Shown in pieces: positions 1 to 9,967 of a stretch of DNA of 64,000 bases. The notes under the pieces are model-generated. The model worked only from the letters and a program-made list of their open reading frames with translations. It did no database searches and was not told the DNA's origin. Position numbers and translations under genes: made by a program. Origin of the DNA: Escherichia ruysiae (GTDB lineage Bacteria > Pseudomonadota > Gammaproteobacteria > Enterobacterales > Enterobacteriaceae). The first letter of the stretch is position 1; each line of letters starts with the position of its first letter. Location of the stretch: contig NZ_JAVIWS010000001.1 of the NCBI RefSeq assembly GCF_031323975.1, forward strand, positions 620,001-684,000, given 5' to 3'.

Positions 1-438
1 AAAGCAAATAGTTTTTAATTCGACCAGTTTGTCTGACCATGCCAGTAAGTATTGACTGCCGGTAAATAATTCACCGCGAAAATCTGTACGTAAGCCATAA
101 CAAAGTACGGGTATATCGAGTTGATCGACAACCTCCGATAATTCATATACTTGTTGTCTGGTTAAAAACTGGCATTCATCAACCAGTACACAATGAATTG
201 CCTGTTGTTCATGTTCCGCACGAATCTCATCAAATAATGATGAATTTTGGTTAAATAATTTTGCCGGAGATGACAAACCTATACGCGAGCTGACTTTCCC
301 TGCCCCGAAACGATCGTCAATTTCCGCCGTATATACGACAGTCCGCATACCGCGTTCCTGGTAATTGTATGAAGATTGCAGCAATGCCGTAGACTTACCC
401 GCGTTCATTGCGGAATAGTAGAAATATAGCTGTGCCAT
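1..438 (-). CDS. tdk: Thymidine kinase, 3' end cut off by window edge
   Basis: Thymidine kinase phosphorylates thymidine to dTMP in the cytosolic pyrimidine salvage pathway. The minus strand from the ATG at 438 reads in frame to position 1 with no stop. It begins [16 protein letters not shown] and continues TALLQSSYN, a type II thymidine kinase P-loop. Further in is VDECQF with the catalytic Glu. About 146 of the usual ~205 residues are present, and the Cys-rich zinc region at the C terminus lies outside the window. The gene is divergent from hns, as in K-12. Confidence 0.95.
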   Translation of the reverse strand, partial: MAQLYFYYSAMNAGKSTALLQSSYNYQERGMRTVVYTAEIDDRFGAGKVSSRIGLSSPAKLFNQNSSLFDEIRAEHEQQAIHCVLVDECQFLTRQQVYELSEVVDQLDIPVLCYGLRTDFRGELFTGSQYLLAWSDKLVELKTICF

Positions 439-1040
439 CAGCCACAGGCCCTCAATGATATGAAATAAAGTTGGCTGAAGTTTATCATAATTCGCCAGTT
501 TTACAGCGCAACAGTACACGCAGAAGAGCGTATATACATCATTCCTTAAGAAGGATGACATAATCCTTCAGAGCTATCATTGTGTCTGTATTGCTTGTTA
601 TAACCGCGTAAATGACTCCAGGTAACTATTCACAATCTTTAACTTGTTGCACAAGTAATAACCCTCTGTTGACCTCCAGGATACGGCAATACGAAGTCCC
701 TGCACTTATTGCGACTGTTCTTCTTTTCATCATTCTCTTAATAGCGGATTTTTTGTAAACATGACTAATACCGAAGAGTAAAAGACGTCAGCGCGTGTTA
801 ATCCCTACATAAAATGTGACATGAATCAGGAAGTTTTAACCTTAGATGATGCGAAATCATCGGTACAAATAGGGCTATATGCCGCATCTTTTCTGGCTAA
901 TTTTATGAAAAGATATTTATTGGCGGCACAAAATAAAGAACAATTTTGAATTCCTTACATTCCTGGCTATTGCACAACTGAATTTAAGGCTCTATTATTA
1001 CCTCAACAAACCACCCCAATATAAGTTTGAGATTACTACA
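439..1040. promoter_or_regulatory. tdk-hns divergent intergenic region with hns promoter
   Basis: This 600-base gap holds no convincing gene. The hns core promoter is visible: TTGCAC at 970-975, a 17-base spacer and TATTAT at 993-998. Transcription should start near 1005, giving a leader of about 36 bases. The DNA just upstream (about 870-960) is rich in A and T runs. That fits the curved, H-NS- and FIS-bound region known upstream of hns, through which the gene regulates itself. The tdk promoter must lie on the other strand, but I could not place it. Confidence 0.7.
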
Positions 1041-1451
1041 ATGAGCGAAGCACTTAAAATTCTGAACAACATCCGTACTCTTCGTGCGCAAGCAAGAGAA
1101 TGTACACTTGAAACGCTGGAAGAAATGCTGGAAAAATTAGAAGTAGTTGTTAACGAGCGTCGCGAAGAAGAAAGTGCGGCTGCTGCTGAAGTTGAAGAAC
1201 GCACTCGTAAACTGCAACAATATCGTGAAATGCTGATCGCTGACGGTATCGACCCGAACGAACTGCTGAATAGCATGGCTGCTGTTAAATCTGGCACCAA
1301 AGCTAAACGCGCACAGCGTCCAGCTAAATATAGCTACGTTGACGAGAACGGCGAAACCAAAACCTGGACTGGTCAGGGTCGTACTCCGGCTGTAATCAAA
1401 AAAGCAATGGATGAGCAAGGTAAATCCCTCGACGATTTCCTGATCAAGTAA
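1041..1451 (+). CDS. hns: H-NS nucleoid-structuring protein, one residue shorter than K-12
   Basis: H-NS binds AT-rich curved DNA, oligomerises into filaments and silences many genes, including horizontally acquired ones. Residues 1 to ~80 form the acidic and basic helices of the oligomerisation domain. The C-terminal domain carries TWTGQGRTP, with the QGR loop that enters the minor groove. The protein is 136 aa and ends DDFLIK. K-12 H-NS is 137 aa and ends in an additional Gln; here that codon reads TAA, directly followed by a second in-frame TAA. A Met in LLNSMAAV replaces the usual Leu. The structural core looks intact, so function is probably unchanged. It is monocistronic, with a terminator just downstream. 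Confidence 0.98.
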   Translation: MSEALKILNNIRTLRAQARECTLETLEEMLEKLEVVVNERREEESAAAAEVEERTRKLQQYREMLIADGIDPNELLNSMAAVKSGTKAKRAQRPAKYSYVDENGETKTWTGQGRTPAVIKKAMDEQGKSLDDFLIK

Positions 1452-1479
1452 TAATCTTTTTTAGATTACGCTCGCTTAA

Positions 1480-1505
1480 AATCCCGCCATTGGCGGGATT
1501 TTTTA
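1480..1505 (+). terminator. hns rho-independent terminator
   Basis: AATCCCGCC and GGCGGGATT form a short GC-rich hairpin followed by a T run, 30 bases after the hns stop. Confidence 0.85.
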
Positions 1506-1542
1506 TTGTCCGTTTTAAGACTATCCAATAAGAATAAGCTAT

Positions 1543-1574
1543 AAAAAAACGGCATTGATAACTCAATGCCGTTT
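1543..1574 (-). terminator. galU rho-independent terminator
   Basis: On the minus strand AAACGGCATTGA pairs with TCAATGCCGTTT across a 4-base loop and is followed by a T tract. It lies just past the galU stop and faces the hns terminator. Confidence 0.8.
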
Positions 1575-1597
1575 CGTAGAAAACACCGCTATTGGTG

Positions 1598-2506
1598 TTA
1601 CTTCTTAATGCCCATCTCTTCTTCAAGCCAGGCTTTAAATTCAGCACCCAGCGAGTTGTGACGAATACCGTATTCAACGAAAGCCTGCATGTAACCTAAT
1701 TTATTACCGCAGTCATGGCTCTTCCCTTTCATGTGATAGGCTTCAACCGTTTCTTTTTCGATCAGCATATCAATAGCATCGGTAAGTTGAATTTCATCGC
1801 CTGCTCCCGGAGGAGTTTTTGCCAGCAGCGGCCAAATATCGGCGCTAAGTACGTAACGACCAACAATAGCGAGATTAGACGGTGCAACATCTGCTTTCGG
1901 TTTTTCTACTACACCGACCATCGGTACACTTTCACCAGGCGCTAAATCCACACCTTTGCAATCCACAACACCGTATGCAGTCACATCAGCAACAGGCTCA
2001 ACCATGATCTGACTATGGCCAGTTTCATCAAAGCGGCGGATCATCTCTGCGAGGTTATCCTGCGACAAATCGGATTCATATTCATCCAGAATAACGTCAG
2101 GCAAAATAACAGCCACAGGTTCATCACCAACTACCGGGTGAGCACACAATACTGCGTGCCCTAAACCTTTCGCCAGCCCCTGACGAACTTGCATAATAGT
2201 CACGTGCGGCGGGCAAATAGACTGCACTTCATCAAGCAGCTGACGTTTTACACGTTTTTCCAGCATTGCTTCCAGTTCAAAACTGGTATCAAAGTGGTTT
2301 TCAATAGAGTTTTTCGATGAGTGAGTCACCAGCACAATTTCAGTAATACCCGCCGCAATACATTCATTCACGACGTATTGAATTAATGGCTTATCGACAA
2401 GCGGTAGCATCTCTTTCGGGATAGCTTTCGTCGCCGGCAACATCCTGGTTCCTAATCCCGCTACGGGGATAACGGCTTTTTTGACTTTCGTGTTAATGGC
2501 AGCCAT
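1598..2506 (-). CDS. galU: UTP-glucose-1-phosphate uridylyltransferase
   Basis: GalU makes UDP-glucose from UTP and glucose-1-phosphate, supplying LPS core, trehalose, osmoregulated glucans and galactose metabolism. The 302 aa length is that of the E. coli enzyme. The N terminus has the nucleotidyltransferase signature [20 protein letters not shown] at about residues 16-35, which binds the nucleotide phosphates. It is convergent with hns. The ATG at 2506 is preceded by an AGGAG-like site. Its own terminator lies between it and the hns terminator. Confidence 0.97.
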   Translation of the reverse strand: MAAINTKVKKAVIPVAGLGTRMLPATKAIPKEMLPLVDKPLIQYVVNECIAAGITEIVLVTHSSKNSIENHFDTSFELEAMLEKRVKRQLLDEVQSICPPHVTIMQVRQGLAKGLGHAVLCAHPVVGDEPVAVILPDVILDEYESDLSQDNLAEMIRRFDETGHSQIMVEPVADVTAYGVVDCKGVDLAPGESVPMVGVVEKPKADVAPSNLAIVGRYVLSADIWPLLAKTPPGAGDEIQLTDAIDMLIEKETVEAYHMKGKSHDCGNKLGYMQAFVEYGIRHNSLGAEFKAWLEEEMGIKK

Positions 2507-2707
2507 TTAAATTCTCCTGGACTGTTCGTGTATTGAACGTGTTCATATTTCTGTATCACATCCCAGTATATCAGTACCCTGGCGACGCCTGGTTCCGAAA
2601 AGGAAGCGAGTTAACATAATTAAGACAATTACTTATACGAATGGCGACGATAGTACCACCAGCAGACATTAGCAGGTAATGCAATTTTATCCCAAATTAT
2701 CGTTTGC

Positions 2708-3721
2708 TCAATTCGCAGACAGCATCAAACGTAGCCTTCCACCAGCGCCCCAAATTTGGCATTGCCAGGCATCACATCTCTGACTCAATTGATTCAAATA
2801 AGTGTTGCCTAATGTTCCTAACGGAACGCCATTACTGATTTGAATCTGGTGTTCACCCGCATTCAACGTCGCATTCAAGCCTGCGGATACCAGAATGAGA
2901 TTTTTTAATTCACGATGATAATAGCCGACTAATAGAGGAAATTGACCGGGCAGATTGGCCTGGCGTAGTAAATGGTTTACCTGCTTCAATAACGCGCCTA
3001 ACTCAGGCAAAGGTTGATTCTGGTGCGCAAGCTGTTCCTGTAATAAGCCATTAAACAACGCACGTAATAACAAGGCTGCAAGGACGCCATTATGTCCAGC
3101 ACGGGTTACATCAAGGCAATAAAAAGCCAGATCGTTTTCCGAAAGTGCAGCAATATCAAGTACCAGACCAGGTTTATCAACAGCAACGAGTTGGCGATAA
3201 TTAACCCGACAATGGGAAATCTCCTGCTGAACCGGTGGTTGTAATTCTTGCAATAATTTCGCGGCGGCTGTCGGATTATCGACCATTGCATCCCAATCGC
3301 GAAAAAGCCTTTCTTCTTCCTCAACCCTGGAGTTAAACATGCTGGGATACAGGCAAGCAAAAACCATCTCACGCAAGCGATTAAGATCTTTAACTGGTTT
3401 CAGCAAAACATCTTCCACACCCAGCCGTAATGCTTTCGCAATATCTGCCATATTTTCCGTAGCAGAAATCACCAGAACCGGGGTTTGGTCTCCCCGGTTG
3501 CGTATATGTTCCAGCAGTTTTAAGCCGTTCATTCTTGGCATTGCAATATCACATATCATCAGATCGGGTGTAAAACCTCCCAGTAGCTCAAGGGCATCCA
3601 CCCCATCAGCCGCCAGTACTGTTGTTGCTCCCAATGAGGAAAACCATGAATCCAGAAGCGAGCGAAAGACTGGCTCATCTTCAACTATGAGAATCTGTTT
3701 TCCGACCAATGGCTGCGTCAT
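2708..3721 (-). CDS. rssB: RssB, adaptor delivering sigma-S to ClpXP
   Basis: RssB binds sigma-S (RpoS) and hands it to ClpXP for degradation during growth. Anti-adaptors (Ira proteins) block it under stress. The N-terminal ~120 residues are a response-regulator receiver with the phosphorylation site D58 in LMICDIAMPRMNG. The C-terminal half is a degenerate PP2C-type phosphatase domain rather than a DNA-binding domain. Length is 337 aa, as in K-12. It lies downstream of rssA on the same strand, 86 bases away, consistent with the rssAB operon. Confidence 0.96.
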   Translation of the reverse strand: MTQPLVGKQILIVEDEPVFRSLLDSWFSSLGATTVLAADGVDALELLGGFTPDLMICDIAMPRMNGLKLLEHIRNRGDQTPVLVISATENMADIAKALRLGVEDVLLKPVKDLNRLREMVFACLYPSMFNSRVEEEERLFRDWDAMVDNPTAAAKLLQELQPPVQQEISHCRVNYRQLVAVDKPGLVLDIAALSENDLAFYCLDVTRAGHNGVLAALLLRALFNGLLQEQLAHQNQPLPELGALLKQVNHLLRQANLPGQFPLLVGYYHRELKNLILVSAGLNATLNAGEHQIQISNGVPLGTLGNTYLNQLSQRCDAWQCQIWGAGGRLRLMLSAN

Positions 3722-3807
3722 GTTCTCTCCCCTGACTGGCTTTATTCAATAGTGACATGCTATTGCCATCAGTGCCTGTCAGAATTAACTTAAGTGTAGA
3801 TAAAAAA

Positions 3808-4719
3808 TCAGGTCAAAACGTTGGTTCGAACCAGCGGTAAAAGTTCATCCATTTTCTTCTCTACCGCTAATTGTCCTGCCGCAATGGCAGCATTTGCACG
3901 ATGAAAATCCAGAGTGGATATCTGCGGGCATAAAGGTTGAATCAGAATATCAGGCGGATCCCCAGCCATACGGTTTCGTTTAAGACGGTTTTCCAGCACC
4001 TGGATAGACGTGGTCATAATCTCTGTTGCGGTTGGCGCAGTCACTGCCCGACGTGCCGTTATACTGCCTAATCGTTCTTTCAGACGCGCATGCCACGGGA
4101 GAGGATCGTCGTTCTCGCCATTATCTTCACTGACATTAAATGAAAGGAGATCTTGTTGCATTAAATGAGCATCGTGCTGCAGATCGACCGCAATCACAAT
4201 ATCAGCGCCCATCGCACGCGTGAGGGAAATAGGAATCGGATTAACAACTGCGCCATCAACCAGCCAATAGCCGTTATGAGCGACCGGCGCCATCAGGCCG
4301 GGGATGCTGCATGATGCACGAATAGCAAGATGGAGGTCGCCTTCGGTAAACCAGAGTTCTCGCCCCGTGCTTAAATTAGTGGCAACCGCAGCGAAACGGC
4401 GTGAACAATTTTCGATCTCTGTTTCCGGCATTATTTCGCGGTACTGGTTGAACACACGCTCACCGCGCAACAATCCACCACGCTGCCAGGAAAGATCCAT
4501 CAGCCGTAAAACATCCCAATAGCTAAAAGAGGTAACCCACTGTTCAAGCGCGGTCAGGCGATCGCATGCAAAAGCAGCGCCCACCAGCGAACCGATTGAA
4601 CATCCAGCGACGATATCTATTTCAATGCCCATTTTTTTAAGCGCGTTAATGACGCCAATATGCGACCATCCTCGCGCCGCGCCAGATCCTAGCGCCAGCC
4701 CTATTTTTATCTTTCTCAT
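3808..4719 (-). CDS. rssA: RssA, patatin-like phospholipase family protein
   Basis: This is a predicted cytoplasmic serine esterase of the patatin family with no settled physiological role. The motifs are complete: the oxyanion loop GLALGSGAARGWSH near the N terminus, the nucleophile elbow GCSIGS, and the catalytic Asp in VDGAVV. I chose the ATG at 4719 (MRKIKIG) because AGGAAC precedes it at good spacing; the longer frame to 4758 adds 13 unconserved residues. The product is 303 aa, about two longer at the C terminus (ending RTNVLT) than I recall for K-12. It is divergent from ychJ. Confidence 0.93.
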   Translation of the reverse strand: MRKIKIGLALGSGAARGWSHIGVINALKKMGIEIDIVAGCSIGSLVGAAFACDRLTALEQWVTSFSYWDVLRLMDLSWQRGGLLRGERVFNQYREIMPETEIENCSRRFAAVATNLSTGRELWFTEGDLHLAIRASCSIPGLMAPVAHNGYWLVDGAVVNPIPISLTRAMGADIVIAVDLQHDAHLMQQDLLSFNVSEDNGENDDPLPWHARLKERLGSITARRAVTAPTATEIMTTSIQVLENRLKRNRMAGDPPDILIQPLCPQISTLDFHRANAAIAAGQLAVEKKMDELLPLVRTNVLT

Positions 4720-4831
4720 TGTTCCTGAAGGCTTCCCCTGGAATGCAGCCGTAGCCACATCGCTACTGCTCGGTTAACATAGTGCTACGCAGGCGATTAA
4801 TACGCCGTTATTGTTTCCAGGGAGATTATTT

Positions 4832-5290
4832 GTGTCTGAGCTTTGTCCCTGTGGTAGTGCTGTCGAGTATAGCCTATGTTGCCACCGTTATGTGTCTGGT
4901 GAAAAGGTCGCACCTGATCCAGAACATCTCATGCGTTCGCGTTACTGCGCTTTTGTGATGCAGGACGCAGATTATTTAATTAAGACCTGGCATCCGTCCT
5001 GTGGCGCAGCGGCGTTACGTGCCGAATTGATTGCCGGATTTGCGCATACCGAATGGTTAGGGCTGACCGTATTTGAGCGTTCATATCACGAAGGAGATAA
5101 CGTAGGTTATGTTAGCTTCGTTGCTCGATTTGCCGAACAGGGTAAAACAGGAGCGATAATTGAACGTTCGCGATTTTTGAAAGAAAACGGTCAGTGGTAC
5201 TATATTGACGGTACACGTCCACAGTTTGGCCGCAACGATCCCTGCCCTTGTGGTTCAGGTAAAAAATTTAAAAAGTGCTGCGGCCAATAA
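4832..5290 (+). CDS. ychJ: YchJ, UPF0225 protein with two SEC-C motifs
   Basis: This 152 aa protein of unknown function carries SEC-C zinc-binding motifs at both ends: [14 protein letters not shown] at the N terminus and [13 protein letters not shown] at the C terminus. Similar motifs in SecA bind zinc and partner proteins. The start is taken as GTG at 4832, preceded by AGGGAG at good spacing and giving the family length; an upstream ATG at 4811 would add seven residues. It sits 49 bases upstream of purU on the same strand. Confidence 0.93.
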   Translation: MSELCPCGSAVEYSLCCHRYVSGEKVAPDPEHLMRSRYCAFVMQDADYLIKTWHPSCGAAALRAELIAGFAHTEWLGLTVFERSYHEGDNVGYVSFVARFAEQGKTGAIIERSRFLKENGQWYYIDGTRPQFGRNDPCPCGSGKKFKKCCGQ

Positions 5291-5339
5291 TGGTTGACGG
5301 TACGGTTTAGCAAACACTCTCAACAAGGTTTTTCCAGCA

Positions 5340-6182
5340 ATGCACTCACTCCAACGAAAAGTTCTGCGTACTATTTGTCCGGATCAAAAAGGTCTGATCG
5401 CGCGCATTACGAATATTTGCTACAAGCACGAGTTAAATATCGTGCAGAACAATGAATTTGTTGATCATCGTACCGGACGCTTTTTTATGCGCACGGAACT
5501 GGAAGGCATTTTTAATGATTCGACCCTGCTGGCGGATCTCGATAGCGCATTGCCGGAAGGCTCTGTGCGCGAACTAAATCCCGCCGGTCGTCGCCGGATA
5601 GTCATTCTGGTCACTAAAGAAGCGCATTGCCTTGGCGATCTGCTGATGAAAGCCAATTACGGTGGACTGGATGTGGAAATCGCGGCAGTCATCGGCAACC
5701 ACGATACCTTGCGTTCGCTGGTTGAACGTTTTGATATTCCATTTGAACTGGTCAGCCATGAAGGATTAAGTCGCAACGAGCACGATCAAAAGATGGCGGA
5801 TGCCATTGATGCTTATCAGCCTGATTACGTTGTGCTGGCGAAGTATATGCGCGTATTAACGCCGGAATTTGTGGCGCGCTTCCCGAATAAAATTATCAAT
5901 ATTCACCACTCATTCCTGCCGGCGTTTATTGGGGCTCGTCCGTATCATCAGGCCTATGAACGCGGCGTGAAGATAATTGGCGCAACGGCACACTATGTAA
6001 ATGACAATCTGGATGAAGGTCCAATCATTATGCAGGACGTTATTCATGTGGATCACACTTATACAGCCGAAGATATGATGCGGGCAGGTCGTGACGTCGA
6101 GAAAAACGTATTAAGCCGCGCCCTTTACCAGGTTTTGGCGCAACGTGTGTTTGTTTACGGTAACCGGACGATTATTCTTTAA
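5340..6182 (+). CDS. purU: Formyltetrahydrofolate deformylase
   Basis: PurU hydrolyses 10-formyl-THF to THF and formate, supplying formate for PurT-dependent purine synthesis and balancing one-carbon pools. The first ~85 residues form an ACT-type regulatory domain (VLRTICPDQKGLIARIT), which in K-12 senses methionine and glycine. The C-terminal ~190 residues are a formyltransferase fold with the catalytic stretch INIHHSFLPAFIGARPYHQA and a conserved DEGPII. The 280 aa length equals the K-12 protein. A hairpin terminator and the tRNA-Tyr promoter follow. Confidence 0.96.
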   Translation: MHSLQRKVLRTICPDQKGLIARITNICYKHELNIVQNNEFVDHRTGRFFMRTELEGIFNDSTLLADLDSALPEGSVRELNPAGRRRIVILVTKEAHCLGDLLMKANYGGLDVEIAAVIGNHDTLRSLVERFDIPFELVSHEGLSRNEHDQKMADAIDAYQPDYVVLAKYMRVLTPEFVARFPNKIINIHHSFLPAFIGARPYHQAYERGVKIIGATAHYVNDNLDEGPIIMQDVIHVDHTYTAEDMMRAGRDVEKNVLSRALYQVLAQRVFVYGNRTIIL

Positions 6183-6195
6183 TCGCCAGCAAAAA

Positions 6196-6250
6196 GAACT
6201 GGTTGCCTTTAATCCGTTACGGATGAAAATTACGCAACCAGTTCATTTTT
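6196..6250 (+). terminator. Probable purU terminator
   Basis: GAACTGGTTGC at 6196 pairs perfectly with GCAACCAGTTC at 6234-6244, followed by ATTTTT. The loop is long (27 bases). It abuts the upstream region of the tRNA-Tyr promoter, where FIS binds in K-12. Confidence 0.55.
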
Positions 6251-6263
6251 CTCAACGTAACGC

Positions 6264-6298
6264 TTTACAGCAGCGTGTCATTTGGTATGATGCGCCCC
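6264..6298 (+). promoter_or_regulatory. tyrT stable-RNA promoter with GC-rich discriminator
   Basis: TTTACA at 6264-6269 and TATGAT at 6286-6291 are separated by 16 bases. A GC-rich discriminator (GCGCCCCGC) follows, the hallmark of stringently controlled stable-RNA promoters. It closely matches the well-studied K-12 tyrT promoter, about 50 bases ahead of the first tRNA. Confidence 0.9.
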
Positions 6299-6341
6299 GC
6301 TTCCCAATGAGGGAGCAGGCCAGTAAAAAGTATTGCCCCGT

Positions 6342-6426
<85 letters not shown>

Positions 6427-6600
6427 TTATTCACCACAGCGATGTGGTAACTTCGGTGAGATTGTTAATCTTTGCACTCATCGAGGAAGGGTGAGAACCT
6501 TCGATTAAGGTTCGACTCGAGCGAAAGCGAGAGAACGTTGCCGCAGGCAACGCCCCAAAGGGTGAGGAGCGAAGCGACGAATAATCCTTCCCCCACACCA
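6427..6600 (+). repeat. rtT-type repeat, copy 1, between the tRNA-Tyr genes
   Basis: A repeat of about 174 bases runs from the end of the first tRNA. It ends in a near copy of the tRNA 3' end (ATCCTTCCCCCACACCA, one C short of the tRNA sequence). The same unit follows the second tRNA, offset by 292 bases. It corresponds to the rtT repeats of the K-12 tyrTV operon, which are released on processing of the primary transcript. K-12 annotates a tiny Arg-rich ORF (tpr) in this repeat family; I could not confirm one here. Confidence 0.85.
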
Positions 6601-6633
6601 TCTTCAGCATTACCTACAATTTGATTTTCCCCT

Positions 6634-6718
<85 letters not shown>

Positions 6719-6893
6719 TTATTCACCACAGCGATGTGGTAACTTCGGTGAGATTGTTAATCTTTGCACTCATCGAGGAAGGGTGAGAACCTTCGATTAA
6801 GGTTCGACTCGAGCGAAAGCGAGAGAACGTTGCCGCAGGCAACGGCCCGAAGGGTGAGGAGCGAAGCGACGAATAATCCTTCCCCCACCACCA
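6719..6893 (+). repeat. rtT-type repeat, copy 2, after the second tRNA-Tyr
   Basis: Nearly identical to the repeat at 6427-6600. The visible differences are small, for example GGCCCGAAGGG in place of GCCCCAAAGGG. It ends with an intact 19-base copy of the tRNA 3' end including CCACCA. Only this one copy follows the second tRNA; K-12 is known for three tandem copies there. Confidence 0.85.
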
Positions 6894-7000
6894 TTACTTC
6901 CTGAAAATACTCTTCTAAACCAATTTACTAACCATTTATTTCTTGTTGTCACACAGAATTCGTCATGCCTGTTTTTAGGTCTGCACACTTTTACACAAAA

Positions 7001-7027
7001 CAAAAAACCCCGCCGAAGCAGGGTCTA
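7001..7027 (-). terminator. narGHJI operon terminator
   Basis: On the minus strand ACCCTGCTTCGGCGGGGT is followed by a T run, 17 bases beyond the narI stop. Confidence 0.8.
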
Positions 7028-7044
7028 TGTGAACTAAATTTCGC

Positions 7045-7722
7045 TTAGTGGCGAGCACGCACCAGCTGATATTTTCGTGTCAGATACTCCACCGGTACGC
7101 TCCAGATGTGCACCAGACGCGAGAACGGGAACAGCAGGAATAACGTCATCCCCAGCACCAGGTGCAAACGGAAAATAAACGCGACACCATCAAGGTGCTG
7201 AGAAGCGCCACCGTGGAAGGTCACTACCGACTGCGCCCAGCCAACCAGTTTCATCATCTCGCTACCGTCCATATGCTGAGCGGAGAACGGAATGGTCAGC
7301 AGCCCCAGCGCACACTGGATAACGAGCAGCGACAAGATCAGGATATCCGCTCCGGTAGTCGTTGCACGCACGCGCGGGCTGAACAGGCGGCGTTTTAGCA
7401 ACAGCACACCGCCAATCAGGCACAGCACGCCGCTGGCACCACCAGCAAACATCGCCATTTTCTGTTTCACTTCAATCGGCAACCACGCTTCATACATCCA
7501 GTGCGGCGTCAGCATACCGAAGAAGTGACCGACAAAAATCCCCAGAATTCCGATATGGAACAGGTTAGACGCAAGGTTCATCCCTTTGCGATCCAGCATC
7601 TGGCTGGACGCCGCGCGCCAGGTGTACTGCCCGTAGTCATAGCGCAGCCAGCTACCAATCAGGAAGACCGCCCCGGCAATGTACGGGTAGATATCAAAGA
7701 AGAACATATTCAGGAATTGCAT
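7045..7722 (-). CDS. narI: Nitrate reductase A, gamma subunit (cytochrome b)
   Basis: NarI is the membrane anchor of respiratory nitrate reductase. It oxidises quinol on the periplasmic side and passes electrons through two b haems to NarH. The 225 aa protein shows five hydrophobic helices, starting near residues 3-25. Conserved His residues that ligate haem in the family are visible in [17 protein letters not shown] and in RLHLVLG near the C terminus. It is the last gene of narGHJI; its ATG overlaps the narJ stop by one base. Confidence 0.98.
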   Translation of the reverse strand: MQFLNMFFFDIYPYIAGAVFLIGSWLRYDYGQYTWRAASSQMLDRKGMNLASNLFHIGILGIFVGHFFGMLTPHWMYEAWLPIEVKQKMAMFAGGASGVLCLIGGVLLLKRRLFSPRVRATTTGADILILSLLVIQCALGLLTIPFSAQHMDGSEMMKLVGWAQSVVTFHGGASQHLDGVAFIFRLHLVLGMTLFLLFPFSRLVHIWSVPVEYLTRKYQLVRARH

Positions 7723-8432
7723 TAGTGCTGTCCTCCGGTGGTGATATTCAGATATTGCGGCGCGACGGCACCGGCAAAGCGACGCTGATGAGCAGTGATT
7801 GCCGAATCACCGCAGCCTTTGTCAGCAAAGAATTTAACCTGCTCTTCTTCCCAGACAGCATCCAGCGCCTGCGGCGTATCATCGCGCGCTTCATCGGCAA
7901 TTTTTTCCGCCACTTTGTCGCTGTCGATAGCGGTATTCGCCAGTTTCAGCAGCAGATCAAACAGCACTGCATAACGGCTTTCACGCTGTTGCAGACGAGC
8001 ACTTAGCAACGCCAAAATCGGCGCGATATCTTTCAAACCTTCCACGGCTTCGCTTTGCGGCAGCTGCGCCAGGTACTCCAGATACAGCGGCAGATGATCC
8101 GGCAGTTCACGACTGTTTAACTGCAAGCCGTGCTGCTCGTACTGCGCCAGCAAATCCACCATCGCCTGACCACGATCGCGGGATTCGCCGTGCACATGTT
8201 CAAACAGTAACAGCGACGTGGCACGACCACGGTCGAACAGTTCGCTGTACTGCGCCTGAGCGTCCAGCGGATCCATCGCAGTTAAATCGCGCAGGAAAAT
8301 GCCCAGCGCATGGGCATCCTCTTTTGACAGATTTTCCGACGCGGCAATCGCCTCAAACATCTCTTGTTGATGCTGCCATAAGGCAGCATCCGGATATTCA
8401 AGGAGACGCGATACAATCACGAGTTCGATCAT
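7722..8432 (-). CDS. narJ: NarJ, nitrate reductase assembly chaperone
   Basis: NarJ is a cytoplasmic redox-enzyme maturation chaperone of the TorD/NarJ family. It binds the NarG N terminus and is required for molybdenum-cofactor insertion and membrane attachment, but is not part of the final enzyme. The 236 aa protein is all-helical and acidic ([18 protein letters not shown] at the N terminus), as in K-12. It overlaps narH by 4 bases and narI by 1, indicating translational coupling. Confidence 0.97.
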   Translation of the reverse strand: MIELVIVSRLLEYPDAALWQHQQEMFEAIAASENLSKEDAHALGIFLRDLTAMDPLDAQAQYSELFDRGRATSLLLFEHVHGESRDRGQAMVDLLAQYEQHGLQLNSRELPDHLPLYLEYLAQLPQSEAVEGLKDIAPILALLSARLQQRESRYAVLFDLLLKLANTAIDSDKVAEKIADEARDDTPQALDAVWEEEQVKFFADKGCGDSAITAHQRRFAGAVAPQYLNITTGGQH

Positions 8433-9967
8433 GGATGCGGCTCCGTTTTACTGGTCACGTCGATGGCATCGATACGACGGCTGTTGAACAGATTGAATTT
8501 GGTATCTGAACCGTGGCAGCCGTCACCAAAGGTAAAGCCGCAACCATTTTTCTCCGGGAAGGCTTCCCGCGCCAGTTCACGATGGCTGCTCGGCACCACA
8601 AAGCGATCTTCATAGTTTGCAATCGCCAGATAACGGTACATCTCCTGTGCCTGGGCTTCGGTCAGGCCGACCTCTTCCAGCGCACGGGTATCAACTTTAC
8701 CGTCAACGGTTTCAGCTCGTTTGTAATGACGCATTGCCAGCATACGTTTCAACGCGAGCAGTACCGGTTGGGTATCACCGGCGGTCAGCAGATTCGCCAG
8801 GTACTGAACCGGGATACGCAGGCTTTCTACGTCTGGCAAAATGCCGTTGTTGCCCAGTTCGCCCGCGTCTGCCGCAGACTGAATCGGTGACAGAGGCGGC
8901 ACGTACCAGACCATCGGCAATGTGCGATATTCCGGATGCAGCGGCAGCGCCAGTTTCCATTCCATCGCCATTTTATACACCGGCGACTGTTGTGCGGCTT
9001 CAATAACGCTCAGCGGAATACCGTCTTTAATCGCTTGCTCAATGACTTTCGGATCGTTCGGATCGAGGAACACTTCCAGCTGACGCTGGTAGAGATCTTT
9101 CTCGTTCTCGGTGCTGGCTGCACGTTCAATAGCGTCGGCATCGTACAACAACACGCCAAGATAACGGATACGACCCACACAGGTTTCTGAGCACACCGTC
9201 GGCTGACCGGCTTCAATACGCGGATAGCAGAAGATGCACTTCTCAGATTTACCGCTCTTCCAGTTGAAGTAGATTTTTTTGTACGGGCATCCGGTGATGC
9301 ACATACGCCAGCCACGGCATTTATCCTGATCGATCAGTACGATGCCATCTTCTTCACGTTTGTAGATAGCCCCGCTCGGACAGGTCGCCACACATGCCGG
9401 GTTGAGGCAGTGTTCGCACAGACGCGGCAAATACATCATGAAGGTGTTTTCGAACTGGCTATACATCGCCTTCTGGATGTTGTCGAAGTTCTTGTCTTTC
9501 GCCAGTTTGTCAAACTCGCCGCCCAGGTCATCTTCCCAGTTCGGCCCTTTTTCGATTTTCGCCATCCGTTCGCCAGTAATCAGCGAACGCGGACGGGCAA
9601 TCGGCTGCGATTTGCTGCCTTCCGGCGCGGTATGCAGGTTCTGATAATCAAAATCGAACGGCTCGTAATAATCGTCGATCCCCGGCAAATGCGGGTTGGC
9701 GAAGATTTTACCCAGCAGCATCGCGCGGTTACCCATACGCGGTTGCAGTTTGCCGTTGATTTTACGGATCCAACCGCCTTTGTATTTTTCCTGGTTTTCC
9801 CAGTCGGTCGGGAACCCCTGACCCGGCTTGGTTTCCACGTTGTTGAACCACGCGTACTCAACGCCTTCGCGGCTGGTCCAGACGTTTTTACAGGTAACTG
9901 AACAGGTGTGGCAGCCGATGCACTTATCGAGATTCAGCACCATGCCGACTTGTGAACGAATTTTCAT
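8429..9967 (-). CDS. narH: Nitrate reductase A, beta subunit (iron-sulfur protein)
   Basis: NarH carries four Fe-S clusters linking the NarI haems to NarG. Four Cys groups are visible: CIGCHTCSVTC near residue 16, CEHCLNPACVATC near 184, CRGWRMCITGC near 217, and CIFCYPR with CSETC near 244-263. The CRGW motif has Trp where a fourth Cys would stand, the signature of the [3Fe-4S] cluster in this subunit. The length of 512 aa matches K-12. It overlaps narG and narJ by 4 bases each. Confidence 0.98.
   Translation of the reverse strand: MKIRSQVGMVLNLDKCIGCHTCSVTCKNVWTSREGVEYAWFNNVETKPGQGFPTDWENQEKYKGGWIRKINGKLQPRMGNRAMLLGKIFANPHLPGIDDYYEPFDFDYQNLHTAPEGSKSQPIARPRSLITGERMAKIEKGPNWEDDLGGEFDKLAKDKNFDNIQKAMYSQFENTFMMYLPRLCEHCLNPACVATCPSGAIYKREEDGIVLIDQDKCRGWRMCITGCPYKKIYFNWKSGKSEKCIFCYPRIEAGQPTVCSETCVGRIRYLGVLLYDADAIERAASTENEKDLYQRQLEVFLDPNDPKVIEQAIKDGIPLSVIEAAQQSPVYKMAMEWKLALPLHPEYRTLPMVWYVPPLSPIQSAADAGELGNNGILPDVESLRIPVQYLANLLTAGDTQPVLLALKRMLAMRHYKRAETVDGKVDTRALEEVGLTEAQAQEMYRYLAIANYEDRFVVPSSHRELAREAFPEKNGCGFTFGDGCHGSDTKFNLFNSRRIDAIDVTSKTEPHP

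Noticed and set aside
3808..4758. A longer rssA start at 4758
   Set aside because: The extra 13 residues are not conserved and the ATG at 4719 has a well-placed ribosome site.
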